Source of the DNA: Micromonospora inositola
GTDB taxonomy: Bacteria; Actinomycetota; Actinomycetes; Mycobacteriales; Micromonosporaceae
Assembly: GCF_900090285.1 (NCBI RefSeq)
Contig: NZ_LT607754.1
Location: 1,364,001-1,428,000, forward strand
Reading direction: 5' to 3'
DNA length: 64,000 bases
Shown here: one piece after another, positions 46,763-54,664 of the stretch
How positions within the stretch are numbered: position 1 is the stretch's first letter
How the letters are laid out: each line of letters opens with the position of its first letter
The notes under the pieces: model-generated
Database searches by the model: none
What the model saw: only the letters and a program-made list of their open reading frames with translations
Told to the model about the DNA's origin: nothing
Program-made: the position numbers and the translations under genes

Positions 46763-46990
46763 TCAGCGCCGGGTGGACTCCGCGACGAAGACGCCGCGAC
46801 CCGGGCGGCCGACCAGCACACCCCGCTCTCGCAGCGTCGCCACAGCCCGGCTGATCGTGGACTGCGAGACGTCGTACTCCGCCGCCAGCGCCCGCCCGGA
46901 GGGGAGCTGAGAGCCGGGCGGATAGGTCCCGTCCTTGATCTTGCTCAGGAGATCGTCGAGCAGCTCGTCCATCGTGGGCGGAATAGGCAC
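46763..46990 (-). CDS. Short GntR family transcriptional regulator
   Basis: 75 aa: a complete GntR winged helix with almost nothing else. MPIPPTMDELLDDLLSKIKD leads into YPPGSQLPSGRALAAEYDVS, SQSTISRAVATLRERGVLVG and RPGRGVFVAE. No effector domain, so it may work with another protein or be constitutive. It lies 395 bp upstream of the ECF sigma gene on the same strand; a broken homologue lies upstream of the other ECF sigma gene (36066). Confidence 0.85.
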   Translation of the reverse strand: MPIPPTMDELLDDLLSKIKDGTYPPGSQLPSGRALAAEYDVSQSTISRAVATLRERGVLVGRPGRGVFVAESTRR

Positions 46991-47344
46991 GTCAGGCCCC
47001 TTGCAGTCGGTTGGCCCACCCAGTATTGATCAGCCGCTTCGACGCAGGCAACGCATGTAGAACGAATGGCGTAGGTGGGCGACTGACTCAGAGACATGCT
47101 TGACATAGGTGACTCGGTGGCAATACCGTCGCTCTCGGTGATGCGGTGCTGCTGCGGTCGGTTGGCGCCTCTCGTACCGGTCTCGCATCGCCGCCGAGAC
47201 CTCACCCTCCGCGCTCCCCCGGCGCGGCCCTGCTGTCGTACCGCCGATCGAGGCTGCGGTGGCAGGGCGGGCGGTCTCCGCCGACCACAACCGGCGGAGA
47301 CCGCCCCCTCCACTTCGACGCGATCCGACGATGGGCGGTCACCC
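46991..47344. other. Intergenic region with hairpin
   Basis: No supported gene. A 14-bp perfect inverted repeat (47269-47282 with 47293-47306, 10-nt loop) lies 38 bp upstream of the DivIVA-like gene and may be a terminator for lost upstream DNA or a leader structure. Confidence 0.55.
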
Positions 47345-47641
47345 GTGCGCAACCTGATCCGTCGGCTGGCGAGCCGACACGACCAACGACGTCCGACGGA
47401 AAACGCCGGCCCGCTCCAGGGTCGGCTTCCGCTGCGGCCCTGGCAGATCCGCGACCGGTGCTTCAACGTCCGCCGGCACGGCCTCGACCCGGTCGAGATC
47501 CGCGCGTTCCTGCACCGGGTGGCCGACGAACTCACCGTCGCGCAGACCGCCCTGGTCGCGGTGCAGGAGGAGAACGTACGGATCAAGAACGCCCTGCGCG
47601 CCTGGCAGAGCGCCCAGTCGGCGAACCACCGCTACCGATGA
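47345..47641 (+). CDS. DivIVA-domain-like small protein
   Basis: 98 aa from GTG at 47345 (VRNLIRRLASRHDQRRPTEN). The core RPWQIRDRCFNVRRHGLDPV, then EIRAFLHRVADELTVAQ, is a DivIVA-like N-terminal motif (F-x-x-R-R-x-G-L-D-P-x-E-V/I-x-x-F-L) with a short coiled coil. Small proteins of this kind are common in Micromonosporaceae, with unknown role. Its stop overlaps the ATG of the next gene (ATGA). Confidence 0.78.
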   Translation: MRNLIRRLASRHDQRRPTENAGPLQGRLPLRPWQIRDRCFNVRRHGLDPVEIRAFLHRVADELTVAQTALVAVQEENVRIKNALRAWQSAQSANHRYR

Positions 47642-47904
47642 CCGACCGCTGGGTGATTCACCTGCCGGTCACCGCGCCCGACCTGCTCCGGGCCCGGATC
47701 TTCGCCCGTACCGCCGCCCGGGTGCTGGCCCGGCTCAGCGCACGCGTCGAGCCGGGCGGGGTGACCGTCTCGGCCGAGGACCAGCAGGGCGTACGCCATT
47801 GGGTCTTCTGTGACCGACCACTGCCCGGCGGCGGGCGGTGTGCGCAGCCGGTGGACCACACCTCGCCCTGCTCGCGGCGCGCGCCGTGGCTCAACCGGCG
47901 GTGA
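47638..47904 (+). CDS. Conserved hypothetical protein coupled to DivIVA-like gene
   Basis: 88 aa from ATG at 47638, overlapping the previous stop by 4 nt. Start MTDRWVIHLPVTAPDLLRAR; late RHWVFCDRPLPGGGRCAQPV has two Cys and ends APWLNRR. No family recognised. Coupled to the DivIVA-like gene in translation. Its last codons are part of a 62-bp sequence repeated at 48332. Confidence 0.7.
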   Translation: MTDRWVIHLPVTAPDLLRARIFARTAARVLARLSARVEPGGVTVSAEDQQGVRHWVFCDRPLPGGGRCAQPVDHTSPCSRRAPWLNRR

Positions 47905-48395
47905 AGACGACCGGGCGCAGGTGGGCGGGCAGGTGGTCGTACTGCCAGGCGCGCTCGGCCTCGACGAACCCGGTCATTTCCGTCACGTGGGTCGTCGACG
48001 CGGCGTGGGCCGACGCTGGTGAATGACTGCTGTCCCATCGGGTACGCGGGCTGCGATACGCGAAGGATCAGGCCGGGTAGACCCCGTGCCGCTGCCACGC
48101 CGGCCCGTTGTTCGGGGCGGAATCGCCATCTCCGATCCGACGTACGCGAGAAGAGAGGCATGCGATGAAGGACAGAATCCTCAAGGGGTTGAAGAGGAAG
48201 ACAAACTCGATCATGGTGCGCCGCAGGCGCAAGGATTCCCTGATCACCAAGCCGAGCCGCTCCAGAAGGCCCGGCAGGATCTTTCAGTGACAGCGCCACC
48301 CGCCGGAAGCCGATGACCCTCGCGGCCGGCGGCGCGCCGTGGCTCAGCCGCCGGTGAAGACGACCGGGCGCAAATGTTCGGGCAGGTGGTCGTCC
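47879..48395. repeat. 62-bp imperfect direct repeats flanking 390 bp
   Basis: 47879-47942 and 48332-48395 share GCGCGCCGTGGCTCA and continue similarly. On the plus strand each codes an end APWLxRR-stop; on the minus strand each codes DHLPxHLRPVVFTxG-stop. The segment between holds one short open frame (48165). Confidence 0.75.
48165..48290 (+). CDS. Small basic peptide ORF
   Basis: 41 aa from ATG at 48165 with AAGAGAGG upstream: MKDRILKGLKRKTNSIMVRR onward, very rich in Lys and Arg, ending RPGRIFQ. No family recognised. The good ribosome-binding site and lower GC than the surroundings suggest it could be real, but chance cannot be excluded. Confidence 0.35.
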   Translation: MKDRILKGLKRKTNSIMVRRRRKDSLITKPSRSRRPGRIFQ

Positions 48396-48408
48396 CGCTC
48401 GGCGGCGG

Positions 48409-49290
48409 TCACGGGTGGCGGCGCAGGTAGCGGGCGCGGCGGCCAGCATTGTGGAAGCCGAGCCGCCGGTACAGGGCGGCGGCCGGGTTGTTGTCGTTGA
48501 CGCAGAGCCACGCCTCGCCGGCGCCGTCGGCGGTCAGTGCGCGCAGCGCGCTCGCCACCAGGTACGCCCCGACCCGGCGGTGCCGCCAGCCGGGGACGAC
48601 GCCCACCTGGTCGATCCAGTTGTCGATGACGTTGAGGAAGCCCACGGCGGCGCCGTCGGGACCTCGGGCGATGATCGACAGGTCCGGCCGGTATTCGTCG
48701 TCCTCCCGCAGTTCGCCCAGCCACTCGTCGGCCTCCGGCTCCACGAAGCCGGGCCGGTCGGCGAACGACGCACGGTAGGCCTCGAAGAGTTCGGGGCCGA
48801 TCTCCCAGGTGATCGGTTCGGTTCGCACTCCGTCCGGCGCCGCCACTCCGGGGAGCGCGTCGAGGTCGTGCCGCAGCACCCACTCCAGGAAGGTCTGGTC
48901 GAAGCCGCGCGCGGTGAACAGGGCGTCCGCGTCGGCGCTCCACGACTCGGTGGTCAGCACCAGGTCCGCGTCGCCGGCCTGCTCGTCCGCCCAGCTCAGC
49001 AGCCGGCTGCCGAGGCCCTGCCCGCGCCACGCCGGATGCACCAGCCCGGTGCCGGTGGCCGGCCGGCGGTCGGTGCCGACGCCGATGGCCGCGACCAGCG
49101 CGCCGTCGTGCCAGGCGCCGAGGGTACGGGTCTGGAGCAGTCGCGCCCGCAGCAGCGGTGGGCCGGCGAACAACGGCAGCCCGCCGTCGGCCGCCAGGCA
49201 CACCTCGGCCAGCTCGGTCAACCCGGCGAGGTGCTCCTCGCCGAATTCCTTCCAGGTGAGGGCGTCCACGCCCGGGTACGTCCGGTCCAC
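48409..49290 (-). CDS. Double GNAT acetyltransferase (mycothiol synthase-like)
   Basis: 293 aa with two GNAT domains. Domain 1: GLVHPAWRGQGLGSRLLSWA (acetyl-CoA loop). Domain 2: VGVVPGWRHRRVGAYLVASA and the C-terminal LCVNDNNPAAALYRRLGFHN. The tandem layout resembles MshD, which acetylates Cys-GlcN-Ins, but MshD itself is usually near a different locus; other bidomain GNATs are possible. Its stop overlaps the GTG of a 22-codon frame (48344-48412). Confidence 0.8.
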   Translation of the reverse strand: MDRTYPGVDALTWKEFGEEHLAGLTELAEVCLAADGGLPLFAGPPLLRARLLQTRTLGAWHDGALVAAIGVGTDRRPATGTGLVHPAWRGQGLGSRLLSWADEQAGDADLVLTTESWSADADALFTARGFDQTFLEWVLRHDLDALPGVAAPDGVRTEPITWEIGPELFEAYRASFADRPGFVEPEADEWLGELREDDEYRPDLSIIARGPDGAAVGFLNVIDNWIDQVGVVPGWRHRRVGAYLVASALRALTADGAGEAWLCVNDNNPAAALYRRLGFHNAGRRARYLRRHP

Positions 49291-49375
49291 CGTCGTCCTC
49301 CGTCGTCCTGCTCCGGCGCACCAGTAGGCGTCCCAGCCACCGACCCTGTCAACGCGGTTTCGCCGGTACGAGGGC

Positions 49376-50131
49376 TCAGAGGACGCGGGTGACTTGCTCG
49401 GCGGCGATCCGGGCGTCCAGCCGCGCCCGGTCCAGGTTGGCGCAGAGCACCACCGACGCGCCGGCGGCGAGCGGCGCGAGCAGCCACTTCAGCGGCTGCT
49501 CGTGCTCGGCCGTGTCGACCAGCAGCCGGGCCCCGGAACGCAGGTCGAGCTGCTCGGCGAGCCCCTTCGCCACGGCGGCCCACTCGCCGTAGCTGGTGCC
49601 GTCCGGGCTGGCCGGGTCGGACGGGCGGATGCCGGTGTAGTCGGGTGGGGTGTCGGTGTGCCGGAGCACCTCGGCGGACCAGTCGAGCCAGCCGAGGGGC
49701 ACGTCGGTCAGTGGGCCGGGCCGGGTGCCGACGAGGTAGCGGTGCACCCCGTCGGGCACGTCCTCCAGCCAGTCGTCGAGGCGTTCCCGGGTCACGAAGA
49801 CCGCGTCGTACGGCAGGTCAGCGCCGGGTTCGAGGACCGGCAGGCCGGCGGTGGCCCGCGGCCGGAACGACACCGCCAGCCCGATCGACCAGGCGCCGAC
49901 CAGCACCGCAGCGGTACGCCAGTGCGGCGGCAGCAGCACCGCGACCCGGCTGCCGGGGCCGAGTCCGCAGCCGTCGCGCAGCAGCGCCGCGCTGCGCGCC
50001 GCCCAGCCGCCGAGCTGCTGCGCGGTCAGGTCGGTGCGCTCCCCGGTCGCGTCGTCGTAGTAGGTGAGCAGCGGAAGGTCGGCCTCGCGCGGCGCGTCGG
50101 CCGGAACGGTTACGGGCGTGTGGACAGCCAT
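49376..50131 (-). CDS. TIGR03089 family protein
   Basis: 251 aa from ATG at 50131 (MAVHTPVTVPADAPREADLP). It resembles the N-terminal part of AMP-binding enzymes (AARSAALLRDGCGLGPGSRV, AVLLPPHWRTAAVLVGAWS) but has no adenylation motif TSGTTGxPKG and no C-terminal domain. This is an actinobacterial family of unknown function. Monocistronic. Confidence 0.85.
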   Translation of the reverse strand: MAVHTPVTVPADAPREADLPLLTYYDDATGERTDLTAQQLGGWAARSAALLRDGCGLGPGSRVAVLLPPHWRTAAVLVGAWSIGLAVSFRPRATAGLPVLEPGADLPYDAVFVTRERLDDWLEDVPDGVHRYLVGTRPGPLTDVPLGWLDWSAEVLRHTDTPPDYTGIRPSDPASPDGTSYGEWAAVAKGLAEQLDLRSGARLLVDTAEHEQPLKWLLAPLAAGASVVLCANLDRARLDARIAAEQVTRVL

Positions 50132-50176
50132 CGGGGTGCTCCTCCCTGCCGGTCCGATCACCCTAACGATCCAGCG

Positions 50177-50749
50177 TCAGCGGCAGAATCGGTCCACCAG
50201 CAGCGCCAGCCGCCGGTCGTGGTCGGCACGCCGGAGCCGCCCGCTGCGCATCAGCGTGACCAGGCCGTGCAGCCCGCTCCAGAAGGTCTCGGTGAACGTC
50301 TCCAGGTCGTCGTCGCCGGCGACCGGCCGCAGGGTCTCGGCCAGCTCGGCGAAGCCCCGGGCCAGGTCGACCGGGACGTCCTGGCTGGCGAACGGCAGGT
50401 CGACCGCGAGGGTGAACATCGCGTCGTAGAGCGCGGGCCGCCGCTCGGCGAACGCGGTGTAGGCCGCGGCGACGTCGGCCACCGCGTGCCGCTCGTCGAT
50501 CGCGGCGGTACGCGCGGCGGCCAGCTCCCGGCCCAGATCGCCGAAGCCCTCCACCGCGACGGCGGCCATGATGGCGTCCTTGCCCTTGAAGTGGCTGTAC
50601 AGGACGGGCTGGCTGTACTCGATCTGCGCCGCGAGGCGGCGGGTGGTGACGGCGTCCCAGCCCTCCGACTCGGCCAGCTCCCGGGCTGCGGCGACGATGG
50701 CCCGCTCCCGTTCCGCCCGCTCGCGCTCCCGGCGCTCTCGTATAGCCAT
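50177..50749 (-). CDS. TetR family transcriptional regulator
   Basis: 190 aa. N-terminal HTH: IVAAARELAESEGWDAVTTR, LAAQIEYSQPVLYSHFKGKD. The remainder is a helical ligand-binding domain. It is divergent from the DUF4267 gene and probably represses it and itself through the two CTAGC-type boxes between them. Confidence 0.92.
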   Translation of the reverse strand: MAIRERRERERAERERAIVAAARELAESEGWDAVTTRRLAAQIEYSQPVLYSHFKGKDAIMAAVAVEGFGDLGRELAAARTAAIDERHAVADVAAAYTAFAERRPALYDAMFTLAVDLPFASQDVPVDLARGFAELAETLRPVAGDDDLETFTETFWSGLHGLVTLMRSGRLRRADHDRRLALLVDRFCR

Positions 50750-50759
50750 GACCGCAAGT

Positions 50760-50825
50760 CTAGCACCGCTAGCGATTCTGCCGACGTTCTGCTAGCTTCG
50801 CTCTCAGACCTAGCAGCGCTAGCGA
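50760..50825. promoter_or_regulatory. Twin TetR operator boxes
   Basis: CTAGCACCGCTAGCGA (50760-50775) and CTAGCAGCGCTAGCGA (50810-50825) differ by one base, are each near-palindromic (CTAGC...GCTAG) and lie 50 bp apart in the 89-bp divergent gap. Confidence 0.75.
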
Positions 50826-50838
50826 ATCGGAGTCGGAC

Positions 50839-51210
50839 ATGCTCAGCCCCCTCGCCTACGGACTCGCCGTCGTCATCAGCCTCCTCGTCGTCGTCATCGG
50901 CGCCCGCTTCCTCCTGCAGCCCGAGGCTGCCGCCGCCGGTTACGGCGTCCCGGCCAAGCCGGACGGTGACCGCGCCTACCTCACCGTCAAGGGACTGCGC
51001 GACCTCACCTACGGCCTGCTCGGCCTCGCCCTGATCGCGTTCGCCACCCCCACCGCGGTCGCCTGGTACATGCTGCTCGGCGCGCTCGAACCGCTGGGCG
51101 ACACCGTGATCGTGCTCCGCCACGGCGGCACGAAGGCCACCGCCTTCGGCATCCACTTCGCCACCGCCGTGGTCGTACTCCTCGACGCCGTCCTGCTGTT
51201 CGCCCTGTAG
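50839..51210 (+). CDS. DUF4267 domain-containing membrane protein
   Basis: 123 aa. Four hydrophobic segments: LAYGLAVVISLLVVVIGARF, a middle pair around LRDLTYGLLGLALIAFATPT, and the last FATAVVVLLDAVLLFAL. Small integral membrane protein of unknown function, often controlled by a divergent TetR gene, as here. Confidence 0.88.
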   Translation: MLSPLAYGLAVVISLLVVVIGARFLLQPEAAAAGYGVPAKPDGDRAYLTVKGLRDLTYGLLGLALIAFATPTAVAWYMLLGALEPLGDTVIVLRHGGTKATAFGIHFATAVVVLLDAVLLFAL

Positions 51211-51242
51211 CCCACCCGCCATCCCCGCGAAGGAGCCGTCCG

Positions 51243-51350
51243 ATGTCCCTGATCACGCCCGACTTCGACCGGTCCGTCATCGTCCGAGACGCCGACGCCG
51301 AGGTGGTGGGGCGGGCACCGACCACCATCCGGCTGCTCGCCGACAGCCGC
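51243..51350 (+). pseudogene. Cupin-domain protein, truncated after 36 codons
   Basis: From ATG at 51243 with GAAGGAG upstream it reads MSLITPDFDRSVIVRDADAE, then GRAPTTIRLLADS, the N-terminus of a family of cupin proteins as I recall it. The reading then loses similarity and runs into the antisense end of ltrA. Probably once the second gene of the DUF4267 operon, cut by the insertion or rearrangement that brought ltrA. Confidence 0.6.
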
Positions 51351-51362
51351 CCGGCTGTGGCG

Positions 51363-52567
51363 CTACCGGCGTCGGTACGGTCTGCCGGGCGGCGGCGGGT
51401 TCGGTTTGCTCGGGCGGAAGCGCCAGGAGATGGTGTCCGAGGCGGCGATCGCGATAAGGATGACAACGGCCACGACGGCGATCAGGATCGGTGACATGAA
51501 CGCCACCACGGGTGACAGGACGACGAGCAGGAGTAGACCGATCACTCGGGACACGGCGACCCTGCTGAACGACAGGTAGTCGAGCCGAGCACGCCCGGCC
51601 AGGTAGAGCGCGGGCCCGCACAGGATGACGGCGGACCAGACCAGGTTGGCCTCGGCGAACGGGTGGTTGATGATGATCTCGTCGCCAACCGAGCTGAGTA
51701 CGATGCCGCCGGCCATGACCAGATGGGCATACGAGGCGGACCGGCTGAAGAATGCCGGCGCGGCGCTGGCCGCGATCGCAGCCGGGAGGAGCAGGCCCGC
51801 GCGGTAGAAGTAGATCCGCCACAGCAGCGTGGTGATGGCGAACGCCAGCACGAATGCGATCAGCCGATCCCGCTCGAACCCGTACGCGGCGAACTGCCCG
51901 CCTGCTGCCAGGATCGACTCACCGAACGCGATGATCATGATCTGCTGGTAGCGCTCGGCGAGATGCTCCGCGGAGACCACCTGGGTGGTGATCCGGGCCG
52001 GGCCGAGCTTGGGCAGCCGGTAGTCCAGCCGGCTCATCGTGTAGCCGAGGGCCGCCGCGAGGAGCCAGATCACCACCCGGGTGGTGCCCTGGGTCAGTGC
52101 GCCCGCGATCCACAGCACTCCTGAGAAGCAGTTCCAGATGAGCTGCTGCACCGAGCCGATCGCCACCTCCGGCCGGCGGCGCATCGCGGTCGTGACGAAG
52201 AGGGCCCGGCCGCCTGGATGATCACGTATGTGGCGGCGAAGATCATGCCATCCTCGCCGAATGCGGTGGGCGCCGCGCCCGCCATGATCAGGGTGCCGAG
52301 CATGATGGGGATGATCACGACCTGAATCGCGGGCTGGGCAGGGTTGAGGCGGTCCGTGGTCCACGCGGTGAAGACCCAGACCCACCAGAACGCGGCGAGC
52401 AGGATCACGGTGTGCAGGGCGCCGAGCCAGGTGAGGTCGGTGAACAGGGTGTGCGACAGCCGGGTCAGCGCGAAGACGAGGATCACGTCGAAGAAGAGCT
52501 CGACGTAGGTGGCGCGCTGCGGCTCGGCGTGATTCCGCAGCAGGTCGCTCGTGTTGCCGGCGGTCAT
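51363..52567 (-). pseudogene. Low temperature requirement protein A (ltrA), frameshifted
   Basis: From ATG at 52567: RATYVELFFDVILVFALTRL, then the first membrane spans, up to FAATYVIIQAAG. The frame then breaks near 52205-52212 in a G/C run; the continuation in the next frame is GRALFVTTAMRRRPEVAIGS and the remaining spans to the stop at 51363. Joined, it gives one LtrA-type protein of about 400 residues. One missing base (or a sequencing error) explains it. Function of the family is unknown. Confidence 0.82.
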
Positions 52568-52727
52568 CGGCGCGCCCGTTCTGTCAGTTCTGCCGCATTT
52601 ATGCCGTCAGTCGTACCACGCGCCGCACAGCCCGGGATCCGCCGCCGGGAATCCAAGCGGGTCGACACACCACGCGCCGGCCACGGCCGGGCATGCCGCT
52701 GCGGGCACCGCCAGGAACCGGCTGTCG

Positions 52728-53642
52728 TCAGGATTCGGGAAGTTCGGGCCCGCCCTCCACCAGCGGGGCGAGCAGGTCGCCCTGCTTCTCGACGCGGTTG
52801 AGCACCTCACCCGCCGTGTACGGCTTGGTCGACGGTCGCTTGCCCGCCGCGCCCGCCTCCACCTCGTCCCAGGTGAGCGGGGTCGATACCGCCGGCACCG
52901 CCTGGGCGCGCAGCGAGTACGGCGCCACCGTCGTCTTCGCGGCGTTGTTCTGGCTCCAGTCGATGAAGACCTTCCCCGGGCGCAGGTTCTTCGCCATCTT
53001 CGACACGATCTGCTTCGGATGCGCCTTCTCCAGCTCCTGGGCGATCCGCCTGGCGTAACCGGAGACGAGATCGGAGTCCTGGGTGCCCGCGATCGGGCAG
53101 CAGAGCTGCATGCCCTTCTTCCCGGACGTCTTCGGGTACGAGTCGATGCCGTCCTCGGCCAGCCGGTCCCGCATCAGCAGCGCCACCTCGCAGCACTGCT
53201 TCAGCGCCGCCGGCGCGCCCGGGTCCAGGTCGACCACCATCATGTCCGGGTGGTCGCCGATCTTCCACTGCGGCGTGTGCAGCTCCAGGGCGGCGAGGTT
53301 GGCCAGCCAGACCAGGGTGGGCAGGTCGTCGGCGACCACGTAGTCGATGGTCTCCCGGCCCTTGCTCGATCCGGGCGCCGGCAGCGTCTCGGTGCGTACC
53401 CAGGCGGGGGTGGCGGCCGGGGCGTTCTTCTCGAAGAACGAGGCACCCCCCACGCCGTTCGGGTAGCGGATCCGGGTGAGCGGCCGGTCGGCCAGGTGGG
53501 GCAGCAGCACCGGGGCGATCCGCGTGTAGTAGTCGATCACCTCGCCCTTGGTGAAGCCGGCCTCCGGATAGAGCACCTTGTCCAGATTGGACAGTTCCAG
53601 CGAACGTCCCTCGACCTCCACTTTCAACCGGTCAGCTGGCAT
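52728..53642 (-). CDS. LigD-type primase/polymerase domain protein
   Basis: 304 aa, stand-alone polymerase domain of LigD. Features: ELSNLDKVLYPEAGFTKGEV, GVGGASFFEKNAP, the metal-binding DMMVVDLDPG (D-x-D), SGKKGMQLCCPI and FIDWSQNNAAKTTVAPYSLR. Fills and extends ends during Ku-dependent non-homologous end joining, preferring ribonucleotides. It overlaps the ligase gene by 11 bp and faces away from ku. Confidence 0.93.
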   Translation of the reverse strand: MPADRLKVEVEGRSLELSNLDKVLYPEAGFTKGEVIDYYTRIAPVLLPHLADRPLTRIRYPNGVGGASFFEKNAPAATPAWVRTETLPAPGSSKGRETIDYVVADDLPTLVWLANLAALELHTPQWKIGDHPDMMVVDLDPGAPAALKQCCEVALLMRDRLAEDGIDSYPKTSGKKGMQLCCPIAGTQDSDLVSGYARRIAQELEKAHPKQIVSKMAKNLRPGKVFIDWSQNNAAKTTVAPYSLRAQAVPAVSTPLTWDEVEAGAAGKRPSTKPYTAGEVLNRVEKQGDLLAPLVEGGPELPES

Positions 53643-54579
53643 CCTCGACCTCCTCGGGCGGCTTGTCCGGGCGCAGGCGCAGGATCCGGGGGAAGCGCAG
53701 CCGGCCGTCCGGCGTGCGCTGGCCGTACTTCACCTCCACCACGATCTGCGGGGTTACCCAGATCGCGCCCCGGGCATCCTCGCGTGGCACGTCGCCGGCG
53801 AACGGCGACGCCGCCGTGCGCAGCGGCTCCAGCTCGCGCAGCAGCTCCCGCTCCAGGGCCGCGCCGATCCCGCCGCCGACCCGACCCCGGTAGGTGAGCC
53901 GGCCGTCCGGGCCGGGCACCCCGACCAGCAGGCCACCGATCTTCCGGGCACCGGGCCGCCAGCCGCCCACCACGAAGTCGCCGGTCACCTCCAGCTTGAC
54001 CTTCACCCAGTCCGGCGAGCGCACCCCGGGCCGGTAGACCGAGTCGACCCGCTTGGCCATCACCCCCTCCAGGCCGTGCTCGCCGGCCGCCTCGTAGGTG
54101 GCCGGGCCGTCGCCGAAGCTCGGCGGGACGGCCCACCGCGCGGCCCCCAGCCCGAGCGACTCCAGCGCCGCCCGCCGGTCCCGGTAGGAGCGACCGGTCA
54201 GGTCCTCGCCGCGCAGCCGGAGCAGGTCGAAGATCATGTACGTCACCGGCACGGTAGCCGCCAGCCGGGCCGCCTTCGCCGGGTTCCGGACGTGCATCCG
54301 CTCGGCCAGCGCGGTGAACGACGGCTGCCCGGCGGCGTTGAAGAGCACCACCTCGCCGTCCAGCAGCGCGTCGTCGACCTGGTCGGCCAGGGTGATCAGT
54401 TCGGGGTACGCGGTGGTGATCTCCACGCCGGAGCGGGCGTACAGGCGTTGCCGGATGGCGGTGGCGGTGATGTCGGCGAGCGCGCGGACCCCGTCCCACT
54501 TGAACTCGTACGCCCAGCCGGCACCGGCCGGGAGCTGCCCGGTCATCGCGAGCATCGGCTTCAACGGCGCGCCGGGCAC
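53632..54579 (-). CDS. ATP-dependent DNA ligase (LigD ligase domain)
   Basis: 315 aa. Nucleotidyltransferase motif I EFKWDGVRA has the AMP-accepting Lys; motif III is LLDGEVVLFN, motif IV GLEGVMAKRVDS, motif V WVKVKLEVTGDF; an OB-fold follows. Seals breaks in non-homologous end joining. Together with the polymerase gene downstream and the divergent ku gene it makes a split LigD/Ku locus. Confidence 0.94.
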   Translation of the reverse strand: MPGAPLKPMLAMTGQLPAGAGWAYEFKWDGVRALADITATAIRQRLYARSGVEITTAYPELITLADQVDDALLDGEVVLFNAAGQPSFTALAERMHVRNPAKAARLAATVPVTYMIFDLLRLRGEDLTGRSYRDRRAALESLGLGAARWAVPPSFGDGPATYEAAGEHGLEGVMAKRVDSVYRPGVRSPDWVKVKLEVTGDFVVGGWRPGARKIGGLLVGVPGPDGRLTYRGRVGGGIGAALERELLRELEPLRTAASPFAGDVPREDARGAIWVTPQIVVEVKYGQRTPDGRLRFPRILRLRPDKPPEEVEDAS

Positions 54580-54664
54580 CTTCTGACTGTAGTTGGACCG
54601 CGAAGAGCGTGCGTCCCGTTCGATCGTTTGCGATCCTGAGCAGAACCGGGGAGAGGAGCGCGTG

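Noticed and set aside
52607..52810. 67-codon minus-strand frame after the ligD polymerase gene
   Set aside because: No ribosome-binding site or family; it overlaps the end of the polymerase gene.
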